Positions 25,530 through 38,300 of a stretch of 64,000 nucleotides of DNA are shown here, piece by piece (within the stretch, counting starts at the first letter, position 1; every line of letters starts with the position of its first letter). A program made the translations under genes and the position numbers. Origin of the DNA: Erythroxylum novogranatense (taxonomy: Eukaryota; Streptophyta; Magnoliopsida; Malpighiales; Erythroxylaceae); NCBI GenBank assembly GCA_029891385.1, contig CM057230.1, positions 22,510,847 to 22,574,846 on the forward strand, written 5' to 3'. The notes beneath the pieces are model-generated. The model was not told where the DNA came from and ran no database searches. It saw only the letters and a list, made by a program, of their open reading frames with translations.

Positions 25530-28500
25530 TTTAAACACCTGAATCTTCCACTTGTTTACTGCAAAATCTAACGACCATCACATCACACAACAATGCTCGA
25601 TCTCGGCAATTACAACCGCTAATCTAATCTCATAGTCACCAATGAGATCCTCAATTCGTAGGCTGCGGTAGAATTTCTTTCCTTTTCTTATTGAATTTTG
25701 GTTTTTGAGGCGTGTTTGGTTAAAGCAGCAGACTTTTGGAAACCATAGAAGAGGCGAGAAAACATAAGATTGGTTTCAGCGAAAAAAGCTTTGGGAAATG
25801 AGAGGATTGATAATTAGGAAACTTTTGGTCTAAACTAAACCCTGGAAGAGCTGTTCTACAAAGCCAAACCTGAACTTTCTTACTACGGCACCGTTCCAGG
25901 GTATGGCATGGTGGCCCTCCTCACTGAGCCTACTGACACTGGTTTACCTTTTTCATGGTGACGAGAAACGAGGAAGATGGGTTTCTTTACCACGCGCTTT
26001 GTGTGGGAGTGTAGTTAAGCGCTGACTGGGAAAACTGTGGCAAAAGAAACCCAGTGGCCTTGGCGCGTGGGTTTTGCGCATCGACTCTGAGAGATGCTTC
26101 TGTCACGCACGCTCAGCTCTTGAAGTTAGTGGGGCCCAAATCCAGCACTCTACGATACCTTTGCTTTAGCTGCCACGCTCCATTAAAGGAGAGTGACGAA
26201 CAGAGACTCAAATTTATTCATTAAAGTTATTAGTAAAAAATGATAATTACATAATCTTAAATAAAAATTAGAAATTTCAAAGTTATTACAAAAATAATCT
26301 ATAGTTAATTTTATTGACCTAGATATGCGATTATATTACAATTTTAAGGAATTGAATAAAATTTAAAATTTAAAATTATTTTCAGCATAAATCAATAAAT
26401 AAATAATTAATTATATTTCTATTTTAAATAAACCTAACCTTCAAACAAATTGTTAATAAAAGTTAATGAAATTATCATTAAAGTCAAATTTATTAAAAAA
26501 GTAAATTAATTCAATAACTTAATCCGAAGAGTTGGATGACACCAACGTCCTTAAATCAGTTGGTCCATAAAATCCGTTCGTTTCAGTAATAAAAAAATTT
26601 ATTTAAATTACAATAACAATATTTAGTATGAATTCAGCTGATACTGGAAATCAATCACTAATATACGGATTCATCTTTATCTAATAAAGAGAATGTTAAA
26701 AAATAAACTAAAGAAAAAAGTAAATACTGAATAGTAATTGGGAAAGGAAGTGGAAGAGAAAATGAGAACGAGATGAAGTGAGAAAGAGAGCTTTAATTTT
26801 ATGATGATGATGACAACTATGGCCTATATGTTTCCATGCCTTTTTGACTCATCGCACGTTCCTTCCACCGAGTGTACATTCTCAACAGCTTACTTCTTGT
26901 TATGTTTTATTTTAAAGAATGTGGCGTACATTGAGAATGTAACACTGTCAATGTCTTCTTGTCCGAATACTGTTACTACTACAGCTTTCAATATCTTTAA
27001 TGAATTAGAACAAACAAACATATGTTTTTGTTAATTAAGATTTGTACTTACCTATTATAAGTTATATGTACAGGACAAGGTAATTACCTTAACTATCTCA
27101 GAAGGTGTTATTGTCTAAAACACAATGATGTGACTGACTTTGTAAGAGCATGAATTGCACCTTCGAAACTGCCATTCGAGACCCTAAGCGTGGTAGACTC
27201 GAAAAGTGCAAGCCCAAGAAGTCTTAAAAGTAGAAACAAATGAAATAGAGAGACCCACAGTCACAGACAGGGACACCTCATACGAACAAAAGTAAGCAAC
27301 TCGCGTTTGCTTTTTGGGTCTCTTCTATACCCATAGAGACAGCTTTGCTTTTCAACTTCACCTTATTTCAAAGTAAAGTAATGAAAATTTATTGGACACG
27401 AAAAAACTTAAACACAATATTAATATAATGGCAGCAATAATGATGTATAGTATGAACTTTATTGATAAATTTACATATATTAGTCTCCGTTTGTTACAAC
27501 TTTTGAATCGTGAATAAGTACCTTTTTTTTATCGTAAAATTATTTTTAAGAAATGAGTATTTGATTGTAAAATTTAAAATATTTTTTATAAAATGACTTT
27601 TAAAAACTAAAATATAGTTTTTAAAAACTTAAATTTAAAACTTTTCAAAAAGCATTTGTAAGCAGATTTTTCATATCAATTAACTATTTATTTTTAGTCC
27701 TCTTTTATGTTATGTTTTTACATATAATTTTACGATACTCACGAACACATCTTTACGTTTATTTTGAGATTTATATAGTATTATTTCACTTTTATATGTT
27801 TTAATATTTATTTTTATATTAGTTTTACTTATATTATAATCCATATAAGATATTTGGTTAGATGTATTTTCATTTATGTTTCATATGGTTTAAAATTATA
27901 TGATAATTAATATATTGTACTTTGCATATTGTTTAATATATTTTAAATAATATTTATATGCATAAATAATTTTTATTACAAAATAAAATATAGTTAAAAT
28001 TAAAAGTGTTTTTATTTTATGCTCTCAAATAATCTATTGTATGAAACTCTTTCAAAAAAGTTCTTTTTTAAATGACAACTAAACAGTCAACTGATTTTTT
28101 AGAAAAACTCTATTGACAAAAGATCTACTGATAAAAGCTCTATTGCTATAGGACCATCCAAACAAGCATTTAATAAGGTTGTATATTATCAAATCTTAGA
28201 TCTCGTGTATTAGCGAGATTTTTACTAAATATTACTGTAAAATATTACTATTGTTGTTATTGTTTAAATTAAACAAATTTTATTAATTCATCATATGTGA
28301 CATTATTTCAGAACACCATCTGACTATGTGAGATGTTTATATAATATTTCCTAAATTTCTACTTAATAGTTTATCATATAAGAGTATAAGCCGAACTAAT
28401 AATTGAATTCAAATAAGGGGAATTATGCCCTTGAAGTAAAATTAAAAACTCGTGAATCATGGAATGAAGTCAAAAGTTGATCGACTTGGAGGAGAATTGG

Positions 28501-28641
28501 GCCTCCAGTCCACACTATAAGACCCGAAGAAAGGCCCAAATGAAGAGGCGGTTTAAAAGCTTCTGGAATTAGCTCGTCTCTTTGTTTAAAGTCTGCGGAC
28601 CAAATTCCATCCTTTCTACGTTACCATCCGTTAGCTTGTTC
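25530..28641. other. Divergent spacer between AGD3 and the TSSC4-like gene
   Basis: Both flanking genes start here and run outward, so their promoters share this 3.1 kb. The stretch 26200-28450 is very AT-rich with no gene. A short (ATG)n run lies at 26800 inside a meaningless frame (26801-27034). A CCGTTTGTT-like sequence near 27490 and CCAAACAAG near 28150 hint at a MITE, but no inverted repeat was proven. The region next to 25530 should hold the AGD3 5' untranslated region. Confidence 0.5.
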
Positions 28642-30156
28642 ATGGCTTCGCCTTCTCCGGAAACCGCTGCCGATGGCAGCTTCAGGCTCCGAGTGGAAAA
28701 GGTTTTTGGATCCCTCACCTCCTCCTCTCCCCAGCCTTCGTCACTCCAATCAACCCTGTGGTCTATCTCCGACGACGAGGTCCAGCGAAAACAGTGGAAA
28801 AGAGACACCACCTCTTCTGCCTCAGACAGAGAGCACATGCCGTGCGCTTCCTCCTTCGACGAGCTCGCCAAGGATCGACGGAGGAGTTTTCGCCGGGAGA
28901 TGAAGCACGATCGAGATGAACTTGACGATCGAGATGATGATGATGACGAAGAGTCGGGGAGCGAGAGGCGTCGCGTTGAAGCTGCTTTAGACGAGTGGGA
29001 GATTAGATCCTCTATTGGATTGGATTCTACTCTCGATAATGAGGTATAGCGAGTTTTTCCCCAAGTTTTTAATATCACTTTTTAAGCAAAATGTTGGTTT
29101 ATGCTTGTGTAATTAATGAGGTAATAATCATAATTAAAAATAGGATACAGAATTTGCTCTCTGTTTACTATTTCTTGTTACCTTTTCTTTCTCTAGATAT
29201 ATACTAATGTGATTGATTATCCTCGCGGAATTTTGTTGTTGTAGGAAGAGGAAGATGAGTACGATAAGGTTGCTACTGGGAAAGAAAATGCCGGGGAGCG
29301 GCTTTACATGAAGGATGTTGTTAGTGATCAAGGTTCTTGTTTGGGCATTCACGATTTGCCTCGCGGGCTATTGCATTGTAACAAAGACCCTCGAGCCAAT
29401 CACCTGGCTGCAAGAGCTAGGCTGCAAGAAGATGAAGCCGAAGGAGAGGAGCTGAAATCTAATTTTGATTGTCACACAGAAGTTAATCAGCCTAATGTGA
29501 AGGCGGGCAATGAATATGGTGGTCCGTTAAGGTCTATTTTGAAAAGGAAAAACAGCAGTTTAGATGTCGGGGCAAAGAAGCGCGTGAGGTTTGATCCTAG
29601 TTGTAAAACTGTGTGCGAGGAAGTAACACCGCAAAATGTTCAGGAGGATTCTTCTGGGGGTGCAGCTACTATGGATGCTGCAGTTTCAGCAGATGAATCT
29701 GTGTCAGGCTGGTGTGGTGTGCCTGGTTATTTAAGGAATCCTTCCAAGTATACACGTTATAGTTTTGATTCGTATAGTGATTTGGATGACAAATCCAACA
29801 CCCAAGCTTTCATGGATTTTCTTAAGCTGGTGAAGCATAGAGAGGCCGGATCAGAATTTGTAGCTTCAGCAGCTGGTCTTCCAAAGTCAGTGACCTTTAT
29901 TCCAAAGCGGAAAGTGGGTGAAGTTACATCGGTGGAAAATAGCAGAGCGGTTAGAAAAGAAAAGGATGATGTTAATCAACCCCAGCAGCATGGAGGCATG
30001 CCTATTGGCATTGCAGCTAATGAATCGCAAGATTCTGAAGTCGACAAAGTGGAGGCAGATGAATCAGAACCAACTGTGGTAGCGAAAGTAGTTAGTTCTG
30101 AAAAACCTAGTCGCCAGTATAGGAGAAAGTCAAGCGCGGATGACCTTGACGTGTGA
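28642..30156 (+). CDS. TSSC4-like U5 snRNP protein, 2 exons, 437 aa
   Basis: Exons 28642-29043 and 29245-30156 are joined in phase 0 across a GT-AG intron (GAG|gtatag ... tgtag|GAAGAG). The ATG at 28642 is chosen because the open frame before it starts only from a TTG. The N terminus has FRLRVEKVFGSL, the region of TSSC4 that resembles FRL..VFGSL; a low-complexity acidic run DRDDDDDEE follows. The second half has GVPGYLRNPSKYTRYSFD, the conserved TSSC4 box (Y-V/L-x-N/H-P-x-x-x-T-x-Y). A basic KRKNSSLDVGAKKRVRF segment may be a nuclear signal. In animals TSSC4 is a U5 snRNP chaperone that helps tri-snRNP assembly; the plant role is inferred. Most of the chain looks disordered. Confidence 0.75.
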
Positions 30157-30768
30157 TTTCTTTTTAAGTTTCTTCAATTCATCACGAACACAACTTATTT
30201 ATGTTCCCTCGTGACACATTCAGGGTAGGCTGCTTTTGTTATTGTATACATCCTACGATCCTGGAAAGCGCGGTTTAGAATCTAAAATTATGGTTTTGCT
30301 TTGTCTGCTGTTTGCCTTAAAGAAACCCCAATTTCAGGATATATATATTTCTATTAGCACCTCGAGATAATTGTAGGTGAAAATATCGAATGGATTCTGA
30401 ATTGTTCAGGTGTGCAAAATTCTTAAAAGTGTTGCGTGTTGGAAAACAGCAGCAACTTGGTCTAGCTATAAGCATGCAAGCATCTAACGTTACCATCCAA
30501 GGATGGTCTGCACAAATCTTCCCTGATTAGCTAGCAGGAATCTGGTAGCTACCTTTAATTTTATTGTATGTGTATGGACCTATAATGGCGTCAAGCCTCA
30601 AATGTCACAAAAGACAAAAGGAAATACAGAAATGGGGTTGTCAAGAACATGCTATGTAATGGAGAGAGAATTACCAAAATCAATCTTACTAACATTCAAC
30701 CTGAGCTATTATGGAACTAGGAAAGAAGCTTTTTGTTATGTACAGAGAAAATGTGATTCTCTCTTTAG
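30157..30768. other. Convergent 3' spacer between TSSC4-like and ASR3-like genes
   Basis: Both genes end here. It should hold both 3' untranslated regions. The 30602-30841 frame overlaps the end of the ASR3-like gene on the opposite strand and is not credible. Confidence 0.5.
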
Positions 30769-32445
30769 CTATAATTTATCAGCAATCTTCCCAAGAGCAT
30801 CTGCAAGCTTGTTAAGAACAGCAAGCATGCCGTCTGCTTGATTCTTCCGCTGTTCCCTGTCCAACCGAATGTTGATATTCTGAGCTTCAAGCTGAGCATT
30901 AAGCATTCTACAATTCCTATCCACGACATCAATCAACCTGTCATGCAAACTAACTGGTTCTTCTTCATCCTCGAACCGCTTCCTTTTCCGACCTTCATGA
31001 GAAGGAGAACCCATTTCAGGATCTGGACCACGCTGGTTGTCATCTGCTGTATCTGAGAGAGAACACACAGATGTTTGGAAGACATTCTTATTTCCTGAAC
31101 AGGACGGAATATCAAGTAACAACACAGGCACTTGGACCTTGACAATTTTGTTAGTTGAGAAGGATGAGATACATCACCATTTACTATAGAATTGAAGACT
31201 GAAAAAGTTTTGTTATGATACCTTATAAGACAAAACTGAAAAAGTTTCAAACAGATGCATGAAGAGAGTTTTCTTGATGTTCCCAAACGTAAAAATTGCT
31301 TAATGACCTCATAATTTTTCTTATAATGAGAATTGCTTTATGATCTGAAAGTAATAAGAGAACCAACAAAATCATACCAAACTAACCATAACAGCATTTA
31401 CCTTGATGTTGAGAAAACCTGAAACTTTGTTGATACTGCCTCTCTGCACATAACAACAAAAGGAATGGTAACATGACCATTAAGGTTAAGTTGTGGATTG
31501 ATTAGAACTCAATTACGACATGTTTAGATAACAAGTTTGACTGCAACTGTAATTTTACGATAACATATCTGACAGCAATTGTAACTTTTGCGATTGCAAT
31601 TCAACTTAAAACCCTTGTGATCATCTCCAAGAATTCCAATTATAAGATGCCAAACAATGAAATAAATTAAAATCAATTTCAAAGCAAACACAGAAAATGC
31701 TTCCCATTCAGGAAGCTTTTAACAAAAGAATAGGACTTTCAATTCGGGCACCTGAAATTGGTAATGGACTCTCTGTGTCCACCGCAGCAACTGCCCTTAT
31801 CGGCTGAACATCCTTTGCCGCCGTCTCCTTCTCCGAGCTCCCGCCGCCGTCCTCGTCGAAGTCGGAGAGCAGGACGCCATCTTCCACGGCCGCACTTCTC
31901 CCCCCGTCGAAAACCGCCTCCGTTTCATTTGCTTGAGCCAGGGAAGCCGCCGCCGAAACGCCGCCGGTGCCGTCGAGTATATCGTAAACCTCTCTGTCGA
32001 AAAAGCCAGGCAACTTCCTCTCCCGCCTTAAGTCGTTTCTCATCACCCAGAACGATTCCCTCTCTTCTCTCATCTGCGACTCCCATTCTTTTATCTTCTT
32101 ATAATCGCCCGCCAAATTGCTCCACCTTTTGCGGCACTGCACCGGCCCCCGGTTAACGCCATGCCGTTTACAGTACGACGAAACCGTCGCCCACTTGGGC
32201 TCCACGTGGCCGGAGCTCAGTCCCATGCCGGCGGCTCGCCCCCGCCGAACCCTGTTCTCGGCCACTCTCTTGCCTTGTATGAGGACGAGGATCTCCTGTC
32301 GAGTCCAGCGAGGGAGTCTGGGAGCTTTCCTACCATCATCGCCGCCGTCCGCGGCGTTTAAGCGGGCGCCGACGCCGTTAGCAGAACCGCCGTCGACGGC
32401 GTTAGTGCTTAAGCTTAATTGTTGATTATCATGTTCTAAAGCCAT
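30769..32445 (-). CDS. ASR3: Trihelix transcription repressor, ASR3-like, 3 exons, 365 aa
   Basis: Exons (minus): 31752-32445, 31402-31443 (a 42-nt mini-exon) and 30769-31130. All borders are GT-AG and phases fit (1098 nt). The start MALEHDNQQ is chosen over an in-frame codon 12 bp upstream by similarity to Arabidopsis ASR3 (At2g33550). The trihelix DNA-binding domain runs from about 45 (RLPRWTRQEILVLIQGKR) to 150, with KWATVSSYCKRHGVNRG and CRKRWSNLAGDYKKI. QLSLS near the N terminus resembles an EAR repression motif. RKRKRFEDEEE is a likely nuclear signal, and the last 60 residues (NAQLEAQNINIRLDREQRK..NKLADALGKIADKL) form a probable coiled coil. In Arabidopsis ASR3 is phosphorylated by MPK4 and represses immune genes. 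The GC-rich exon 1 contrasts with its AT-rich surroundings and produces several shadow frames. Confidence 0.92.
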
Positions 32446-35394
32446 AATTAATTGCAACGCGCTAAAGCTCTTGGAAGGGCACGTGACTTAACGGCGTTTT
32501 TTTAGGACAAACCCGTTACGCCGTTCATAAGTCCCCGTGAGGGAAGGTTTTGGGAGAGAATGGTAGGGGTTGGTGTCTACTACTACTAAGAGGGAGCTAA
32601 TGAGGAGAGGCTTTGGTGTTTTTGTGAGATTGGTGGGCTTGGGGTCTTTGTTGAGGGTTGAATTGATTTTACCAATTCTATACCGTATAGGTATTAACTA
32701 CTCTAATTAAGCAATTGGATCTTATTAAATTTCATTAACCAAAGATTTGAAAGAGATAATAACCGTCCGATCCATAGAATTTATTAAAATACGTATTGGT
32801 CCATGGTATTAATTAATGATATTCCAACTGGGTCATTGTCTTGGGCATGAAAATTGTGAGTGAACGCGTTTTCATTAGGACCAAATTCACCATCTTTGCA
32901 AGTCAATTGGGTATGTGTTTGTTAAGCCCTTTTAAATCTTAATCTTCATTTTGGATTTCATATATATTCTTTGGTCAAATGTACTCAGTGTTATGTGTCA
33001 AAGGCTGGTTCCTTGATCGTGAACCCATTGGAAAAGAAAAGAGCAAATCTTATTAAGCATAGGCACGTCGTTTATGTGCCACTTGAGGCCATTTTAGATG
33101 TGGACAAAAGGGCTTTGATAAGGGCAGCCTACTGGCTCTACCCTACCACTAAGAAAATCCTGCCTTAATCATTTAACCTAATCTTCACTTAATGGCTAAT
33201 CCACAAAATTGGTCCCATCCCAATTAAAAGCTACTTTTGCTCTACAGAAATTGATTTTTGGAATAAGTAAAATAGTAGAAAAAGGGGGTAGCAATTAGCA
33301 AATACTAAACTCCCCCTTGTGACTTTTTTTCCTTTTCTTCTTTTCTTAGTAAGTGGCCTTAGCCAAAGGACAGTGATTATGGTTATGATTATGTATATGT
33401 GTATATTCTTTTTGATTTGATACACAAACTTACCATCCATCCATATCTATGTATGTATACATAAAAGAAAGGTCTTTAGAGGCACATGCCTCGTGAGAGG
33501 GTGGGTTAGTAAGGGGTCATATTCTCCCTGTGACACAGTGGGGACCAGATTGTTTATTTATTTATTAATGACCTCCCTTTTTCTTATAAAATTAATTTCA
33601 AGCTGTCTCTAATCAAACAATTCTAGTCATTTTGGCCTTTCTTTTCAGGTCCTCCTTAACAGTAGCACTCCCTTCGATTCATAATAAAAGTCGTTTTAAA
33701 AAAATACACGCTTATTAAGAAAGTTAATAAAATTATAGATATACCCTTATTAATACTCCCATAAAATTATCTCAGAATCAAGATCTTAAATAAAATTGTG
33801 AGAGAATTGTCTTCAAATCGTGATCAGATAATTAAGATGAGAGAAATGAAAGGTTAATTTTGAAAAAAAAAAGTTATAAACATGCATATAAAGTCAAGAA
33901 TGACACTTATTTTAAATAATTAAAATATATCTAAAACGACTATTATTATAAATAGGAGGAATATGTATTTAAAAAGTAGCCACGTTTTTATGAGATCACA
34001 ACAGACACCGTGAGCATGAGATTCAACAAAAGCTTTACCAACAGCTATAGGCGTTTTGTGGGAGGGTCGTGGGTCCAGAAAAAGCTCCTTAATCACCAGA
34101 ATTATCTCCTAATTATGGCGTTTGCCACTTGGTCTAGAAGCGAATAAGAAGTCAGTGAGTGATGTCTCCCACGCCCACTCTTCCTCTGCTTAAAATCTTG
34201 ATCATAGCTAAGAAAGAAATTACAAAAAGGAAAAAACAAAAAAGAAGAAGAACTCAGTGGCTCTAAGTGATTTGCATGTTGATCGTATGTCACTTTCCAA
34301 TCTACTCATCTCCGAGTTCCACAGTCTGTGGAGCATCATGTTCGCATTGGATTGCCTGTCCTACCCACTAGTTTTGTCACGACAATACCATATGTATAAT
34401 AACAGTGTTTCAATTTCTGGGCATTATGAATATTGAAATCCTAATTATGGCTGCGGTTTGCAGGCTAAAGTCTGTTCCATAATTTCAATTAATCCGAGTT
34501 ATTCAACAATTCACCTAATACAATTGGATTCTTTAATCTAGAAGAGAATCAAGATTGGCTGCCTCAATCTTCTCCCAACTATGTTTACACTTATTATTAT
34601 TTGGCCGAATTCACAAAACTGAAACGTTCCAACCTGCTGAAGGAGTTTTCGTGTATCGAGAGAACAGCAAAGAAGTCTTAATCAGGAAAGGGGATGCTTA
34701 AACTAAGGGACTATACAAAATTGGCTAGTTCCAACTTGATGCTCCAAATGATTCATCTAATACCGCAAAGTCAATGTTGCAGGCAGTGTCGTTTGGTTTT
34801 CAACATCAGGGGTGCATGCAAGGGTCGATAAGGACATGGACTCCTTTGAATAAAAATAGGAACTTTTGGTAACAAGTCACCACTTACCTTAACATTAGGG
34901 TGCTCTGCTCTGACGACCAAATTGGGTTAACCAAGTAATGGCGTCAGATACGGGTATTAGGTAAGGAATAAGTAAGAGTATAGAAACGTGTCACTTCTCG
35001 GGTGTTGGAACCAATCATTCTCCAGGACACGAAACGAAATCCCAAACTTATACGTTTTGTCTACAGTACGGACCCCTTTCATCTTTTAAATTAAACTGTA
35101 ATAATGGGTGTCTTCAAATTGGAGTATTTCCAGAATCAGTAATGCAGAGTGTGGAGAAGAAGATGAAAAATTGGATTAGATGAATCATACATTACTTTAC
35201 AGGCATAGGACCTCAACGTCAAGTGGAAGACAGAGAGCAAAAAGCCTTGGAAAACGAATTAAAAGCAATCTGATGTGTTTTAACCCAATTGAAAGCACTA
35301 ACCAAAATAGTCAAGCCACTTTGTACTTCAATTGAAATTTAATGCTAACTTTTAGAAGGAAAAGAAAAGGACTACCTAAACAAAATCAAGGTAG
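32446..35394. other. Spacer between ASR3-like promoter and SUVH4 3' end
   Basis: No gene recognised. It holds the ASR3-like promoter (near 32446) and a Stowaway-like MITE (33668-33961). The 65-codon frame at 32971-33168 has no recognisable features. Confidence 0.55.
33668..33961. mobile_element. Stowaway/Tc1-mariner-like MITE
   Basis: The left end reads CTCCCTTCGATTC then ATAATAAAAGTCGTTTT. The right end, reverse-complemented, gives ATAATAATAGTCGTTTT after a weaker TTCCTCCTATTT. The inner 20 bp match in about 18 positions, the outer 13 in about 8. The CTCC start, the GTCGTTTT box and the AT-rich body of about 290 bp fit plant Stowaway elements, which insert at TA. A clean TA duplication is not visible, so the ends may be off by a few bases. 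Confidence 0.6.
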
Positions 35395-38300
35395 CTAGAA
35401 CAAACGGCCCCTGCACTCGTTAGCACCACACTGGCACTCCATCTGTTTTATGTTTCCGTCAGGCCCAACCACACTATCAAGTGCATAACCATAGTCATAT
35501 GTGAGCTCCTGTGAGTGTAAAAATTCAACATTCCTTCCTCAGTTAGCAGTTAAAAAGCATCCACACAACTTCATTTAGGATTTACAAAGTGGCATGTCAT
35601 TTTATATCAAAAAATTTTATATAATCACGTTATTATTTAGTAATGGATAAAACATATCTCAAACTCAAGTTTAACTATGACACCTACACTTGATTACTAA
35701 AATAGTCATGACTTGAACATGGTCAACGATTAGCGAACTAGCAAATGCATACAAGAAACTAGGATAAGTCCAGATATGGAGTCCAATCCGTGAAAAGAAG
35801 TCTAACAGGATTAAATAATCAAAACCAAAAGAAAATATGAAAGATGGGAAATTACCTGCATAGGAGGTATGTTATCTGCAGCAAATAGCATAATTCTAGC
35901 AAATCTAACATCATGGTGTGAGCTTAGGATGCACTGAACGAAAAGGTTAGGATCGCAGCTATGATTAATAAATCTGGCAACATTACCACAAGAACCTGCA
36001 TCTATGCAGAACTCTGATTCACTATCTTCCTTTATGTCATCTTCTTTCTCCACCACATTACTGGCAGATGTAGATACATCACCTTGTCGCCTCTGAAAAG
36101 AATTTGCTTCAATAAGTTTCATTTGTTTAACATTGCAAGATAATCTGAACTTTCAGAGTAATAGAGAAGGCTATCTATAGATTTAAGACCAAAAAGATGT
36201 ATAAACTCATAACCCTGAGAAAACTTTGGTTTTCATCTAAGATGGAAATATGCTAGCTGCCTATGACGAACCACATCTAATAAGAGTGTTAAGCAAAATA
36301 CAACATGGCTTAGCGTAAAAAGATGGCATTTGAAGAATAAAGAAGCTTTCCTCATTTAATGGCTTGAAAAAAGAAACATGGAAAATGCCAATTCTTATGT
36401 AATTTTGAACATGCCTCTCTTCCCCCTAAGCCATGCATTGTATGCCAGCAATCGATGTCAAATATGTAGTCGTTCTCAGAGACATTATCCAGCTCAGTGT
36501 TCCTCCTCAGAACTCCAGTGTACTCACAGACTGGAGCACCAGAAGGAATAAAATCCCAAGATCGAACTGCCCATCCTTTGTTCTTTGTACGATAAACCTG
36601 CTCCAGAAAACGTTTCTTAATAGAAGTGCTATGTACTACTTACTGAGAGGGAGTTGCTTATTAACTGAATGGAACACATACCTCAAGTCTGTACTTTAGT
36701 GCTTTCTGAGATATGCGATTAATGCATTTGGGTCCACAGCCACAACTTGGTCCACATTCATACACCACATCCTTTGGTTCAATCAATCTACAAAAGGAAA
36801 CAAGTTTGTATCCAACTTTTAATAATTACTATCAACACATCACGGTAGACACCAACTACAATATAATCACAAGTATGACACATATATGGATAGTGAATAT
36901 CTCGTATATATATTTGATCAAAAGGGGAGATCCGAAGACCTCGTAGACTTTAGCACATCAACTAACGTGGTTTGAACTGCAGAATGATGTCAAATTATAC
37001 ATATGCATAACATATCATTGTAGAACCACAAAACCCTAAATTATTCCAATTAGACTCAGATTTTGGCACATCAACTAACGTGGGTTGAACTGCAGGATGA
37101 TGTCAAATTATACATATGCATAACATATCATTGTGGAACCACAAAACCCTAAATTAATCCAATTAGACTCCAGTAGTAGAAGCATCAAAACCAGATTCTT
37201 TATTATTATTGAATCTCACCTGCCACCATTTTTGTGCACATATGGGAAATCAGAGCCGTTAAGCCGAGCACAGGGGCAATAGGTTGGGTTAGTACAGTTC
37301 CCTTTGCAATTGCATCCAGAGGCACTTGGGGGAGCAATCACATCTGTTGCAATTTGAACGGATTTCATATATTTGAACCCTGCATTATTAAGGTATTTTT
37401 CATCAAAACAGCAGATCTACAGGCACTTGATCAATCAATCACCTACGTTTAGACTAGAAAGGCATCACTGTAAGCAATAAAAATAGATGTTAAAACAGAA
37501 TCATAAGCATTGCCCTACAAGGGAAAAAAAGAGAGAGAAATCCAGATTTTAGAAACTAGGAACAGAAATAGTTTCCAAAAAACTGAAGTAGCCAGAAAAC
37601 CAGATTTAGTAAAACAGTAACTATTAGAAACTCATATCAAGGCAAACATAATTTTTTCGGCCCTCCGATTGTAGCAAAAATAGCTTTTTCAGCTATCTGG
37701 TTGATACATAAACCTTTGAGCTTCAATAGAATGCATAAGATATTGACAGTTTAAGGTAATAAGATCTTGCTTCAAGAGAACGTAGCCATAAAACTATAAG
37801 GAAGATGAATTATAACCAAAGTGTTAACACAAACATGACATGCATTGGAAGACTACCCTCACAAAAAAATTGATAGTTTTTCTTCGTATGTGGCCACAAA
37901 CTATATACTATTAAGGTTAAATTATGGATTGGACCAAAGAGTATGACAAGAATAACTGGCATATGACGGCAAAGCTAAAAGTAGTATGGAAAACTTGCCT
38001 GCAGGTGCAATAGGCGGAACATCAACAATATTGGTGACAGGAATAGGTAAATTTTCCTCACCAAAAGAGATGTCATCACAAACCAAGCTTGCAAAATAAG
38101 ATAAATATCAGCTATCTAGTGTTACATAATTTGAATGTGTACGTTCTGGATATTCATATGAGATTGAAGAAAGCTATACCTAGGTGACTTGGAAGCCGCT
38201 TTAGTTCTTCTTTCTTCAAAATGAACCTCAAACAAAGGCAACAACTAATTCATCTTATACAATTGCAAACAGGGTCTAACATTTTGGAAAGAAATGGATT

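Noticed and set aside
27480..28160. Possible hAT- or Mutator-like MITE in the AGD3/TSSC4-like spacer
   Set aside because: CCGTTTGTT and CCAAACAAG ends are only loosely complementary and no target duplication was found.
28569..29078. 169-codon minus frame opposite TSSC4-like exon 1
   Set aside because: Serine-rich shadow of the GA-rich exon; no conserved features.
31758..32425. Plus-strand frames of 102-132 codons opposite the ASR3-like exon 1
   Set aside because: Shadow frames of a GC-rich exon whose minus frame is a clear trihelix domain.
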